Position numbers and translations under genes: made by a program. Source: an uncultured Lachnospiraceae bacterium (lineage in GTDB: Bacteria; Bacillota; Clostridia; Lachnospirales; Lachnospiraceae). Taken from it: a DNA stretch of 64,000 bases. The stretch is from assembly GCA_910577105.1 (NCBI GenBank), contig CAJTMB010000001.1, positions 1 through 64,000 of the forward strand. Direction: 5' to 3'. The notes below the pieces were generated by a model. That model saw nothing but the letters and a program-made list of their open reading frames with translations, was not told the DNA's origin and did not search any database. Of this stretch, positions 52,818 through 61,869 are shown one piece after another (position 1 is the first letter of the stretch; the number at the start of each line of letters is the position of its first letter).

Positions 52818-54359
52818 CTAAAATCCTTGATAAATAAATTCTGCCGCACTGTATCCCGGTCCGTAATACCCTAATAATATCACATAGAATAACAAAGCAT
52901 ACAGTACTATCCAACGTACTGCAATGTTTTTCCCCGCCAGTCTGTCCCTTACGGAACCTTTCTGCTGTAAAACGGAAACAGCAAGCAGAAGAAGCAGGGA
53001 TACCACTGCTATAACAAATTCTACCGGGTCAAGACCAAGCTGAAGCAAAGCTCCGTTCCAAAACACCTGGGGATTCCAAGTGGTAAACATTTTCCGGTAC
53101 ATATCGCATGCCGTGAAAAAACAGGCAGAGCGGAAAAAGAGAAAGCCTCCGCAGACCAAAAGAAAAGTCCTCACCTGCTGAAAAATACCAAAAACCCTGC
53201 CGTCCTTTTTTACCTTAAACACCGCATACAGCTTATTCCACAAGGGCTGCCCGATTTCTCCAAGAACGATATAACTCCAATGCAGAATGCCGGAACCGAC
53301 AATAAGCTTCCATGACCCGCCATGCCACATGCCAACCGCAAACCACAATACAAACATTGCCCCATAGGCAGCCATTTTCTTACCGGCCTTTTTGCCGAAA
53401 CGTTTCTTTAATGCCGCCTGCATATCCGAAAACCTGCGGGTGCGCTGCAAGGGGAAAAAAAGGTAATCCTTCATCCAGACTCCAAGCGTAATGTGCCATC
53501 TCCGCCAAAACTCCTGAATCGAGCGCGAAAAAAAAGGTGTGGAAAAGTTTTCCGCTATCCTGATGCCAAAGGTTTCCGAAATACCGATTACAATGTCTAT
53601 TCCGCCGGAAAAATCAGCATACAATTGAAAAGCAAAGCAGACTGTAGCTATAAAAATGTAAGCGCCGGGATATGACGCATAATCGCCGTAAACCGTATTG
53701 ACAATTACTGCCATCCTCTCCGCAATCACCAGTTTTTTGAAAAATCCCCAAAGTATCCTCTGCAATCCGTAAGTGACCTGTTTATAATCCAGCTTATGCC
53801 CTTCATACAACTGCCCTTCCACATCCCGGTAACGCAGGATGGGACCGGAAATAACCACCGGAAAATAAAATCCGAACAGGGCAAATTTTAAAAAGTTGTG
53901 CTGCGCCCTTCCGATTTCATAATAGACATCAAACAAATACCCCAACAGGGCAAGCGTATAAAAAGAAATCCCCAAAGGCACCAGAAAATGCAGTTCAGGC
54001 AGACTGCCCGGCAAAAAAGGAATGCGCGCTGCAAGTCCGTTGTATGTATACGCCCCAAAATTACTATATTTTAACACAATCAGCAGTACAAGGCAGAAAA
54101 GGACAACAAAAGAAAGAACCCTTTTTCGTTTCACAGGTTCTTTCGTCTTTTCAATGCACAACGCCCCGATAAACACTGCCGTTACAGACACCGCCGGATA
54201 TGCAATCAGCCAAAGTTCTCCTGCCGTCAGGAAATAAAGGATGCTTGCCGCCAGCAAAAGCATCCACTGCGCCTTCTTTGGAATCAGATAATACAAAAAC
54301 AGAACCACGGCATAAAAGCAAAGAAAGGCAAACGATGTAATATTCATCTTTTTCTCCAT
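52818..54359 (-). CDS. MBOAT O-acyltransferase (AlgI/DltB-like)
   Basis: A 513-residue membrane-bound O-acyltransferase with about eleven membrane segments. The family motifs are SIQEFWRRWHITLGVWMKDY, including H289, and GMWHGGSW, including the catalytic H346. AlgI passes acetyl groups across the membrane to alginate; DltB does so with D-alanyl-Dcp. Here the adjacent acyl carrier protein and FkbH-like gene suggest an ACP-bound donor. Confidence 0.9.
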   Translation of the reverse strand: MEKKMNITSFAFLCFYAVVLFLYYLIPKKAQWMLLLAASILYFLTAGELWLIAYPAVSVTAVFIGALCIEKTKEPVKRKRVLSFVVLFCLVLLIVLKYSNFGAYTYNGLAARIPFLPGSLPELHFLVPLGISFYTLALLGYLFDVYYEIGRAQHNFLKFALFGFYFPVVISGPILRYRDVEGQLYEGHKLDYKQVTYGLQRILWGFFKKLVIAERMAVIVNTVYGDYASYPGAYIFIATVCFAFQLYADFSGGIDIVIGISETFGIRIAENFSTPFFSRSIQEFWRRWHITLGVWMKDYLFFPLQRTRRFSDMQAALKKRFGKKAGKKMAAYGAMFVLWFAVGMWHGGSWKLIVGSGILHWSYIVLGEIGQPLWNKLYAVFKVKKDGRVFGIFQQVRTFLLVCGGFLFFRSACFFTACDMYRKMFTTWNPQVFWNGALLQLGLDPVEFVIAVVSLLLLLAVSVLQQKGSVRDRLAGKNIAVRWIVLYALLFYVILLGYYGPGYSAAEFIYQGF

Positions 54360-54384
54360 TCCGAAGCATTTTTGCTACAGTGTA

Positions 54385-54627
54385 TCATTGATTGCCCGCT
54401 AAAATGATGTCTGCCATCTCTCCCACATTTTTCATGGTCACAACCTGGCCCATGGTAAACTTAATGCCAAATTCCTGCTCCACTGCGGATACCAGATTGA
54501 TATGCTCCAGAGAATCCCAATCCTCTATATCAGCGGAAGTAGTCTCATCGTTCACCGTGATTTCATCGTCGTCAAAAACCTCCCGGAACACATTGTTTAA
54601 CCGTTCAAATAATTCTTCTCTTGTCAT
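54385..54627 (-). CDS. Acyl carrier protein
   Basis: An 80-residue acyl carrier protein with the phosphopantetheine-attachment motif DSLEHINLVS, Ser39. It is acidic with the usual four-helix pattern. It lies between the MBOAT and FkbH-like genes and overlaps the latter by 4 bp. It is not a second housekeeping AcpP by context. DltC-type carriers look similar, but no DltA ligase is present. It most likely carries the acyl group made by the FkbH-like protein. Confidence 0.92.
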   Translation of the reverse strand: MTREELFERLNNVFREVFDDDEITVNDETTSADIEDWDSLEHINLVSAVEQEFGIKFTMGQVVTMKNVGEMADIILAGNQ

Positions 54628-56405
54628 ACCTTAACCACCTTTATCACATAATTTTTATCTATATAGTCCTTCACCTGACAGCTCCACACCGTATTACCCC
54701 GGTCATCCTGTTTCTCTTGCACAAAACCCTGCCATTCATAAAACTTCTCTACCATTTTGTTCTTCGCCGTGGGGTAGTAATACCCTTTGATTTCTTTGCA
54801 GCCTGCCTTTTTTGCTTCCGAGACCAGCGTGTCCATCATGGCAAACTCCATGTCGCGCTTTAATACCCTGCAGCTCATCAGCCAAAGCTCCACATGCAGG
54901 ACGTCCCCATCCTTCTTTGCAATCACCACGGATACCACGCCGTTATCTCCGAACTTATCCGCCAGCCTGCCGTACAGGGTAATATACCTGTCATCTGCCG
55001 CCGTCTTCTCAATTTCTGCCTGCGTATATCTTCTGGTCGTCAAATTAAACTGGTTGCTCTTATTGGTAAGCTGTGCAATCCTTGCCATATACATCGGCTC
55101 AAACGCCTTTATGGTTCCCACCATTTCAAGTGACTTTAAATATTCCCGATAGTCCCCGAACTGCGCCTGCTCCTTCTGTCTTTCCAGATTGGCCTTATAC
55201 ATGTCACTGCGCTTTTTGTCATCCTCGGAAAGGTTTGTCACCTCAAAGAAACCGGAACGGTCCAAAATACGGATATACTGCTCGGGACTTCCTATTTCCG
55301 GCACAGCCACGCCGTCAAGCTGCGTACGGATAATTTCCCTCTCTGCCGGATTGTCATCCACAAAAACAAGACTGTCCTGCATAATATTCAACCCGGAAGC
55401 TATTTCCGCCACATTCCGGCTCTTGGGCTCCCAATTTGCCTTGATTAACACAAAGTCTTCCGGTTTCAAAACTCCATCCGGATGATTCAGCCCCGCCAGG
55501 GCATTTTCCTCCTCATTTTTGGAACTGACATTCAGCATCACGCCGATATCCTTCTGCTGTTTCACATATGCCTGAAACTCTGCATACACCTGTCCCATGG
55601 AAGTCTCCTGTCCGATTTCAAGGTTCTCTACGCCGTCATCCCCTACAATACCGCCCCACAGCGTATTGTCCAAATCCAGGACCAGCGCCTTTTTGTTTTT
55701 TCCATAGATTGACTTGATGATATTGGCTATATTGAAACTTAAGGACGGAATTGCAGGCAGGCATAAAGCATATTTATACATATGCCAGTAAAAAGGGTCT
55801 CCCCATTTGTCCAGTCCGTAACAGGAAGCAAGATAGTTTAAGTCATTGATATAAAAGTTCCTGTTCTCCCTGGCATACCGGTAAAACAATTCGTTCAACC
55901 GGTTTAAAAAGGAAATTCTGCCATGTAAATCGGAAGCTTCTTTATTGCCCAGCAGCCTGTAAAAGGGCGGTTCAAAATTATTCTGGATAATGGGGCAGCG
56001 GTACGTTTCCCGCAACTTGTCCCACATCACCTGAAAATGTTCAAAATTCTTTAAAAGAAGCGCGTCTATCTCTTCTTCAGAATCAGCCAATGTCGGATAT
56101 TCTAAAATATTACGGCTGCTTGTATGGATATAGACCACATCCGGCCCAAACTGCTCCAACTCCTCATTTTCAAACATGGCGTCCTGCCAGTACCGGGCGT
56201 ATTCCGACTCATAAAAAACGGGTTCCATTCCGTAGTGGAGTAAAAACAACTCCAGTATCTTCACAATATCGTGGGTCGTGCTTCCTCCCAGAACAGCAAT
56301 CTTTTTTACAATCCGTTTGCTGCCATCTGTGAGAAGCGCCTTTTTTATGCTTTTTGCCTTTTTCAGAATATATTCCCCGTCAAAGGGATATTCCAGTTCC
56401 TTCAT
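54624..56405 (-). CDS. fkbH: FkbH-like HAD-IIIC/glyceryl-ACP synthase
   Basis: A 593-residue FkbH-type protein. The N-terminal SGNH-like region (about 30-230) includes VLGGSTTHDIVKI. A HAD domain starts at VLDLDNTLWGGIVGDDG (242-258). The C-terminal GNAT-like domain (about 425-593) has LTNKSNQFNLTTRRYTQ, and Cys512 lies in LMSCRVLKRDME. FkbH homologues take 1,3-bisphosphoglycerate and load a glyceryl unit on an ACP for polyketide extender units. Since no polyketide synthase is near, the glyceryl- or derived acyl-ACP may go to the MBOAT protein. Confidence 0.88.
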   Translation of the reverse strand: MKELEYPFDGEYILKKAKSIKKALLTDGSKRIVKKIAVLGGSTTHDIVKILELFLLHYGMEPVFYESEYARYWQDAMFENEELEQFGPDVVYIHTSSRNILEYPTLADSEEEIDALLLKNFEHFQVMWDKLRETYRCPIIQNNFEPPFYRLLGNKEASDLHGRISFLNRLNELFYRYARENRNFYINDLNYLASCYGLDKWGDPFYWHMYKYALCLPAIPSLSFNIANIIKSIYGKNKKALVLDLDNTLWGGIVGDDGVENLEIGQETSMGQVYAEFQAYVKQQKDIGVMLNVSSKNEEENALAGLNHPDGVLKPEDFVLIKANWEPKSRNVAEIASGLNIMQDSLVFVDDNPAEREIIRTQLDGVAVPEIGSPEQYIRILDRSGFFEVTNLSEDDKKRSDMYKANLERQKEQAQFGDYREYLKSLEMVGTIKAFEPMYMARIAQLTNKSNQFNLTTRRYTQAEIEKTAADDRYITLYGRLADKFGDNGVVSVVIAKKDGDVLHVELWLMSCRVLKRDMEFAMMDTLVSEAKKAGCKEIKGYYYPTAKNKMVEKFYEWQGFVQEKQDDRGNTVWSCQVKDYIDKNYVIKVVKV

Positions 56406-56446
56406 TTCATTCTCCTCTGTCTTCTGCCAAAGACTGCCAGCTTTTT

Positions 56447-57823
56447 CTATGGCGCCTGATATAGATAATATATCTCAAAATTCACATTGTCAAATCCATA
56501 CTGCCCGTAATTGATAAATTGGATGCCTTCCTCTTCCAGCTTTTTTGTATCTACCGAATGATAGACATCCAGATACCAGATTTCTTTATAATCCCCTCCA
56601 TAGATATCCGGCCTTTTCTCCAGCCTGTCGGGAAAATAATAGGGAATCACTGTGTCAAGGCTTGACGCGTCTGATATAACAATGGCATTTTCACCAATAT
56701 GCTCTTCGGCAAATTTAAGGGTCTCGTCTGTCAATGTTACATATTCTTCCCGCCATACTTTCGGATATACGCTAAGTCCCGTAACAAGGAAAAGCACACA
56801 GGGAAATATAAGCAGCCACTTGTTTACATATTTACACATGGCGCTCATGCCCAGAATTGTCAGACACAGCGGAATCATCAGATACCTTGAAATTAATATC
56901 GGATAGCCGAGCGTTCCGTAAACCAGTCCGAAAATCAGTACAAACCATATTACAGACATACAGGAAAGCGCCCAGTAGGTTTTTGCATCCCTTTTTTTCC
57001 AAAGCAGAAACAGGACAGCCACAAAAACAAGTATCAGAAAAACAAGATAGATATGTTCCGAATATGGTATGCTTGTCCTAAAAAGGTCTCTTATCAGTCC
57101 CAATCTCGATGATGGCATGGTTATCCAGCTGGCGCCTCCCATACTGACCTGATGAAGGGCCGACGGCAGCCAGGGAAGGTATCCAATCACCGTAGCAACC
57201 GAGCAAATCCCCCATCCCCCAACCTTTTTCCAACTGCGGGTAAATAAAAAAAACAACAGCAGGGCGGCATACAGAAAAAACATCGTCATCAATGCAAAAT
57301 AATGGGTATAAGCCGCCATCAGACTGAATACCGTAAACAGCACCCAGTTTTTGCGCCGCAAATCCGCCCGAAGCAGATAGAACATCTGCACAGCAGCCAG
57401 CAGGACAAAATAAAATGCCCATGTATACATTCTGACTTCAACCGTCTTTTTCAACATCATGGGAGAAAACAGGATAAACAAATCAAAGAAAACCATCGCT
57501 TTTCTTCCAAACTGCTTTCTCACAAAGGTAGCGCCCAGAACAAGAATCAATATGACGGGCAATACGGAAAGCAACTTTGCCGCCAACAGGCTATGCCCCG
57601 TCAACATCAGAACCAAACGCAGCATCAGATAGTAGAGCGGCGGATGTACGTCTCCTATCATCCTCCTCATCATTTCTCCAAACGGCATCCTTGACCACCA
57701 AAGGCCGTAAGCTTCATCAAGCCATACACTGTTATTAAAGGCAAGCGAAACAGGAATGACTGCCAAAGCTGCAACAAATAGTATTGTAATGATTTTCTCA
57801 TGTTTTTCCAAAAAATGCCGCAT
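56447..57823 (-). CDS. GT39-like (PMT_2 family) membrane glycosyltransferase
   Basis: A 458-residue GT-C enzyme with about ten helices. The first loop SVWLDEAYGLWWSRM carries the D-E catalytic motif and GDVHPPLYYLMLRL follows, typical for PMT_2/ArnT-like proteins that use a polyprenyl-phosphate sugar. A C-terminal soluble part (about 365-458) is extracytoplasmic. With the GtrB-like enzyme next to it, it likely transfers a sugar from undecaprenyl phosphate to a glycan outside. Confidence 0.83.
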   Translation of the reverse strand: MRHFLEKHEKIITILFVAALAVIPVSLAFNNSVWLDEAYGLWWSRMPFGEMMRRMIGDVHPPLYYLMLRLVLMLTGHSLLAAKLLSVLPVILILVLGATFVRKQFGRKAMVFFDLFILFSPMMLKKTVEVRMYTWAFYFVLLAAVQMFYLLRADLRRKNWVLFTVFSLMAAYTHYFALMTMFFLYAALLLFFLFTRSWKKVGGWGICSVATVIGYLPWLPSALHQVSMGGASWITMPSSRLGLIRDLFRTSIPYSEHIYLVFLILVFVAVLFLLWKKRDAKTYWALSCMSVIWFVLIFGLVYGTLGYPILISRYLMIPLCLTILGMSAMCKYVNKWLLIFPCVLFLVTGLSVYPKVWREEYVTLTDETLKFAEEHIGENAIVISDASSLDTVIPYYFPDRLEKRPDIYGGDYKEIWYLDVYHSVDTKKLEEEGIQFINYGQYGFDNVNFEIYYLYQAP

Positions 57824-57844
57824 TCCTATACCTCCGCATAACTG

Positions 57845-58789
57845 TCAGTCCTTATCCGCCTTCACATTTAAGGTTTCCTTCACCACATACTGCGGTGAAT
57901 GGTTCATGCAGACATAAATCCTGCCAATATATTCCCCGATTAACCCCAGCATCAGCATCAGCATTCCGCCGATAAACATAACTGCCGACATCAGGGAACT
58001 GAAACCTAACGGCACCAGCGGATTGACAAATTTTTTTATTACCGTGTATATGGCATAGGCAAAACCAAGCAGAGCACAAAAGGCGCCGATTATGGTTGCA
58101 ATTCTAAGGGGCTTTACGGAAAAGGAGGTAAACCCGTTCACCCACAGGCTTATCAATTTACCCAGCGTATAGCCGGAAGTCCCGATTTCCCGCTCCCGGT
58201 GCGTCACCGTCACATTGGTAATGTTTTTCGTTGTGCGCAGTACCAGGCCAATCACATAAGGATACGCATTTTCATACCGGACTACTTCTTCTATCACAAA
58301 ACGCCTTGCCGCGAAATAACTGGATACATAAAGCTTTTTGGGTTTTCCCAGCATAACCCTTGTCATCAGTTCATTGAGTTTGCTTCCGAAATTACGGAAC
58401 CACGAGTGCTGCTTGTGTTCATATTTGGCATAGACCACATCCGCTCCTGCCTCCAGCCCGGCAATCAATTTTCCCGCCTCATTTGCCGGCGTCTGCCCAT
58501 CATCGTCGAGACACACGACAATGTCTCCCTTCACATAACGGAATCCTGCCATCAATGCCGCATGCTGTCCGAAATTCCTTGCAAGATTGATGCCTTTTAT
58601 TCTGGGATTTTCCTCACATAACTGCCTGATAACCGAATATGTTTCGTCCGGCGAGCAGTCGTTTACCAAAATTACCTCATACTCATATCCTGCAATATCC
58701 GTCATGGCACCCGTTAACTCTTCCACTACACCTTTTATAGTCTGCGATGACCTATAACAGGGAATTACAAAACTAATGAGCTGTCCCAT
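57845..58789 (-). CDS. GtrB/ArnC-like polyprenyl-phosphate glycosyltransferase
   Basis: A 314-residue GT2 enzyme of the DPM1/GtrB type. It has ISFVIPCYRSSQTIKGVV, VNDCSPDETY, LDDDGQTP as the DXD motif and two C-terminal membrane helices (about 230-250 and 265-285). It loads a sugar onto undecaprenyl phosphate. This lipid-sugar is the donor used by GT-C enzymes such as those on either side. Confidence 0.92.
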   Translation of the reverse strand: MGQLISFVIPCYRSSQTIKGVVEELTGAMTDIAGYEYEVILVNDCSPDETYSVIRQLCEENPRIKGINLARNFGQHAALMAGFRYVKGDIVVCLDDDGQTPANEAGKLIAGLEAGADVVYAKYEHKQHSWFRNFGSKLNELMTRVMLGKPKKLYVSSYFAARRFVIEEVVRYENAYPYVIGLVLRTTKNITNVTVTHREREIGTSGYTLGKLISLWVNGFTSFSVKPLRIATIIGAFCALLGFAYAIYTVIKKFVNPLVPLGFSSLMSAVMFIGGMLMLMLGLIGEYIGRIYVCMNHSPQYVVKETLNVKADKD

Positions 58790-58820
58790 TCACTTTCTCC
58801 TTTCGCTGTTAATTCTGACC

Positions 58821-60575
58821 CTATTCTTTTGTAACCTTATAAACTCCCAAAAATTCCACATCATCCGTCAAGATGCTGTCAATCTTTAACATGGATACCG
58901 TTATGCCCTTATCTGCATAGTAACCTGTAAGCCAGTTCCAATCTTCACCCTTATTGATGATATATACATTGGGGGCTTCCAAAAGAGCCTGTTCCATAGT
59001 CGCCATTCCATAATAGCGGTATTTCTCTTCTGTCAAGGGACTTTTGGAAATCCACCCTCCCATAATGTCATAATTTTGTATCGAATTGTCAACATTGACA
59101 AACATTTTATCCGTATATTTTGACCATGAGTATACATCCATAAAATAAAAGCAGTCCCCATTGTCATTTAAATATGCCTGTAAAGCTTCCCACTCTTTGT
59201 ACACAGACTCCTTTCTGACATATTCCTCCATGCTTTTCTCCACGCTTCCCTGTATAAGAAAAAGGCACAACGCCAGAAGAACTCCCGTGATTCCTGCCTT
59301 CAGGTAAGAAAAAACCTTTCCTGTGTTTTTGCATTCCACCAAGAGAAAAGCAATCAGAATAGTAAACTCCATCAAATATAAGGGATGGGTAATCCGCTCC
59401 AGAACCCGTCCCCTGTAAAAGACAAACATCCAAAGCCCCGTGCGTACGACTGCCAGACATGCAAGTTCCCAGATAAACCGCAGATGCCTGTTTCCCATGG
59501 TATAGGCAAAAACCATAATATATAAGATAATCACAAACAAATTCCATGGAAAATCCGCTCTGTGTAAAGTTCTGTATACATAGTTAGCAAATGCCTGCTT
59601 CAGGGTTTCTGCAATTGAAACCTGCTCCTTTCGGCGCTCATTGGCATTTTCATTAATCTTGTCCAATATACCTGCGTCGATTGTCTCATCCAGTCCAAAA
59701 TTATAATTTTCTATCAGCATCTGACTGTTTGCCGTCATGCCGATACTGTCATAAAACGCTTCATTCCCCTCATATCCGGGATGCCACTTCCACAGAAAAT
59801 CATACAACTGCGTCCGGCTGTCAAAAAAATGATTGAACTGCTGCCAGTCTTCCCCTGCATGTGCTGCCATATGAACCCCCTGGCTCAAGAGCATTCCGGC
59901 TAAAATCCCCCCTAATACAGAAAAGTACTTTGCCGCATTTTCCTTTGTAAAAAAAGGCTTTTCACAAGCCCATCGGCACAGTCCCGTTACACAGATAAGC
60001 GGCAGCAGTAAGAGCAGCATTTCCGTACGCATCTGGAATGCCACCACTGCAAGAACGATACTCCCTATGTTACGGCAAAAAAAATCTTTTACCGTCCCCG
60101 ATGAATCCGCAGTGTAAAACAGGAATGCCGCCGTCGAAGCAAGAATCGCACTGGTTACCGTATATTGTACGAAAACCAGTTCATACAGCAATAATGTCAC
60201 AATCAGTCCCGTCTCAAGCACGACTGCCACAGCCTTTGTCCATGTTTTGTGAAAAAAAGACAGCAGGCGTTTCGTGAAAAGAAAAATACATCCAAAATGG
60301 CATACACACAGAAATATACCATACCAGGGAAGGTTTCTCGCCACACGGTACAATATGCTAATCAGCCAGCCTAACGGAAAAAGCATCTGGATATTCCTGC
60401 CCTCGGGTACTCCGGTGTAGGCGCCCGACAGAATATCTTTCATCACCAAGTCATCATTTATCGCATAATAGTAATCAAAAAAAATGCTGATTCCCGCGCA
60501 CAGAAAAACCGCCAGTCCCAATGCCCATATGCAGTTTTCTTCTTGTTTTAATTTCTTTATTATATTTTTTATCAT
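58821..60575 (-). CDS. Polytopic membrane protein, GT-C-like, unassigned
   Basis: A 584-residue membrane protein with about twelve hydrophobic segments. After the first helix comes FDYYYAINDDLVMKDILSG, an acidic loop of the kind that holds the catalytic residues of GT-C glycosyltransferases. The C-terminal soluble region (about 450-584) includes WLTGYYADKGITV. I recognise no specific family. Next to a GtrB-like gene and a GT39-like gene, a role in periplasmic sugar transfer is reasonable. Confidence 0.62.
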   Translation of the reverse strand: MIKNIIKKLKQEENCIWALGLAVFLCAGISIFFDYYYAINDDLVMKDILSGAYTGVPEGRNIQMLFPLGWLISILYRVARNLPWYGIFLCVCHFGCIFLFTKRLLSFFHKTWTKAVAVVLETGLIVTLLLYELVFVQYTVTSAILASTAAFLFYTADSSGTVKDFFCRNIGSIVLAVVAFQMRTEMLLLLLPLICVTGLCRWACEKPFFTKENAAKYFSVLGGILAGMLLSQGVHMAAHAGEDWQQFNHFFDSRTQLYDFLWKWHPGYEGNEAFYDSIGMTANSQMLIENYNFGLDETIDAGILDKINENANERRKEQVSIAETLKQAFANYVYRTLHRADFPWNLFVIILYIMVFAYTMGNRHLRFIWELACLAVVRTGLWMFVFYRGRVLERITHPLYLMEFTILIAFLLVECKNTGKVFSYLKAGITGVLLALCLFLIQGSVEKSMEEYVRKESVYKEWEALQAYLNDNGDCFYFMDVYSWSKYTDKMFVNVDNSIQNYDIMGGWISKSPLTEEKYRYYGMATMEQALLEAPNVYIINKGEDWNWLTGYYADKGITVSMLKIDSILTDDVEFLGVYKVTKE

Positions 60576-60599
60576 TTTTAACCCTGCATCATTCTCTGT

Positions 60600-61793
60600 T
60601 TACTTTCTGCAGTTTGCCACTATCTTTTTAACCGCGCTGATAACATTCTCCACGTCCTCATCCGTCATGGCATAATACAACGGCAGGCTCATCATCTCCT
60701 CATAAAGTTTTTCCGCTTTCGGACAGATACCTTTTCCGTACCCCAGCTTTTCATAATAGGGATGATAATACACAGGAATATAATGCACATTGCAGCAGAT
60801 ATTTTCCGCCGCCATATAATCAAAAAATGCTCTCCTGTCAATTGTCAGCATTTCCGGTTTGATACGAAGGATATACAAATGTCTTGTGGTATCCGACTCC
60901 GGTATTTCCTCCTGTACCGCAAGTTCATGCATTTTGGAAAACGCCTCGTTATAGCGTGCGACAATCTGTTTCCTTCTTTCGCTGAACCTGTCCAGCTTGT
61001 CAAGCTGACTCAAAATCAGGGCGGCCTGTATGTCCGTAATACGGTAATTCATGCCAAGCGCCACCTGTTCATAGTACCACGGACCCTCCGGCTTCTTTTC
61101 CATAAAGGAAACATCCTTTGTAATACCGTGTGTCCTGTAAAGCAACAGCTTTTTGTAATACGCTTCCTCATTGGTAAGAACCGCGCCGCCTTCCCCGCCC
61201 GTTACCGTCTTGACGGGATGAAAACTGAAAGTAGTCATGTCCGCTATGGAGCCTATGGGGCGACCCGCATATTTGGTGCCGATGGAATGTGCCGCGTCCT
61301 CTATCAGTACCGCACCCTTTTCTCTGCAAAGTTTCATCAGCGGGTCAAGTTCCACTGCCTGTCCCGTGTAATCCACCGCCACAACGGCCTTCGTCTTCTC
61401 CGTCATTTTTTCCGACACACTCGCCGGGTCAATATTGTAGGTTCTTTCATTAATGTCGGCAAAAACCGGCTTTGCCCCGCAGTACAGGGCGCAATTGGCT
61501 GACGCTGCGAAGGTAATCGGCGTGGTAATCACCTCGTCGCCTTCTGACACGCCTGCCGCCTGACACGCTATATGAAGGGCCGCCGTGCCGCTGTTTACTG
61601 CCACCGCATACTTTGCCCCGGTAATTTCACACAGACACTTTTCCAGCTCCGCTATCTTTGGCCCGCATGTCAGCGCATCATCCTTCAGCATGCCTGCAAC
61701 TGCTGCCACATCCGCATCATCAATGTACTGGTGTCCGTAATATATTTTTGTATCCCTGACGGGAGTGCCGCCAAAAAAAGCCAGTTTTTCCAT
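60600..61793 (-). CDS. pseC: PseC-like UDP-4-keto-6-deoxy-HexNAc aminotransferase
   Basis: A 397-residue DegT/DnrJ family aminotransferase. The PLP lysine is K195 in TFSFHPVKTVTGGEGGAV, a pattern typical of PseC. AVNSGTAALHIACQAAG and VLIEDAAHSIGTKY are also present. It makes UDP-4-amino-4,6-dideoxy-beta-L-AltNAc for pseudaminic acid. pseG lies upstream with a promoter between. PseB, which supplies its substrate, is not in the window. Confidence 0.9.
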   Translation of the reverse strand: MEKLAFFGGTPVRDTKIYYGHQYIDDADVAAVAGMLKDDALTCGPKIAELEKCLCEITGAKYAVAVNSGTAALHIACQAAGVSEGDEVITTPITFAASANCALYCGAKPVFADINERTYNIDPASVSEKMTEKTKAVVAVDYTGQAVELDPLMKLCREKGAVLIEDAAHSIGTKYAGRPIGSIADMTTFSFHPVKTVTGGEGGAVLTNEEAYYKKLLLYRTHGITKDVSFMEKKPEGPWYYEQVALGMNYRITDIQAALILSQLDKLDRFSERRKQIVARYNEAFSKMHELAVQEEIPESDTTRHLYILRIKPEMLTIDRRAFFDYMAAENICCNVHYIPVYYHPYYEKLGYGKGICPKAEKLYEEMMSLPLYYAMTDEDVENVISAVKKIVANCRK

Positions 61794-61834
61794 AATGAAC
61801 CCTCGCTTTACCGTTAGAATAAAAATTCAACCAA

Positions 61835-61863
61835 ATTATACCATAGGAATTGTAACATGTCTA
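61835..61863 (-). promoter_or_regulatory. Internal promoter before pseC
   Basis: On the minus strand TAGACA (61858-61863) and TATAAT (61835-61840) are 17 nt apart in the 76-bp gap between pseG and pseC. It could boost pseC and everything downstream, including the acyl-ACP cassette. GAGGG serves as ribosome site for pseC. Confidence 0.65.
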
Positions 61864-61869
61864 ATTTCT

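Noticed and set aside
52818..54627. MBOAT and carrier protein as part of a dlt operon
   Set aside because: There is no DltA-type ligase, and the adjoining FkbH-like, MaoC-like and SDR genes are foreign to dlt operons.
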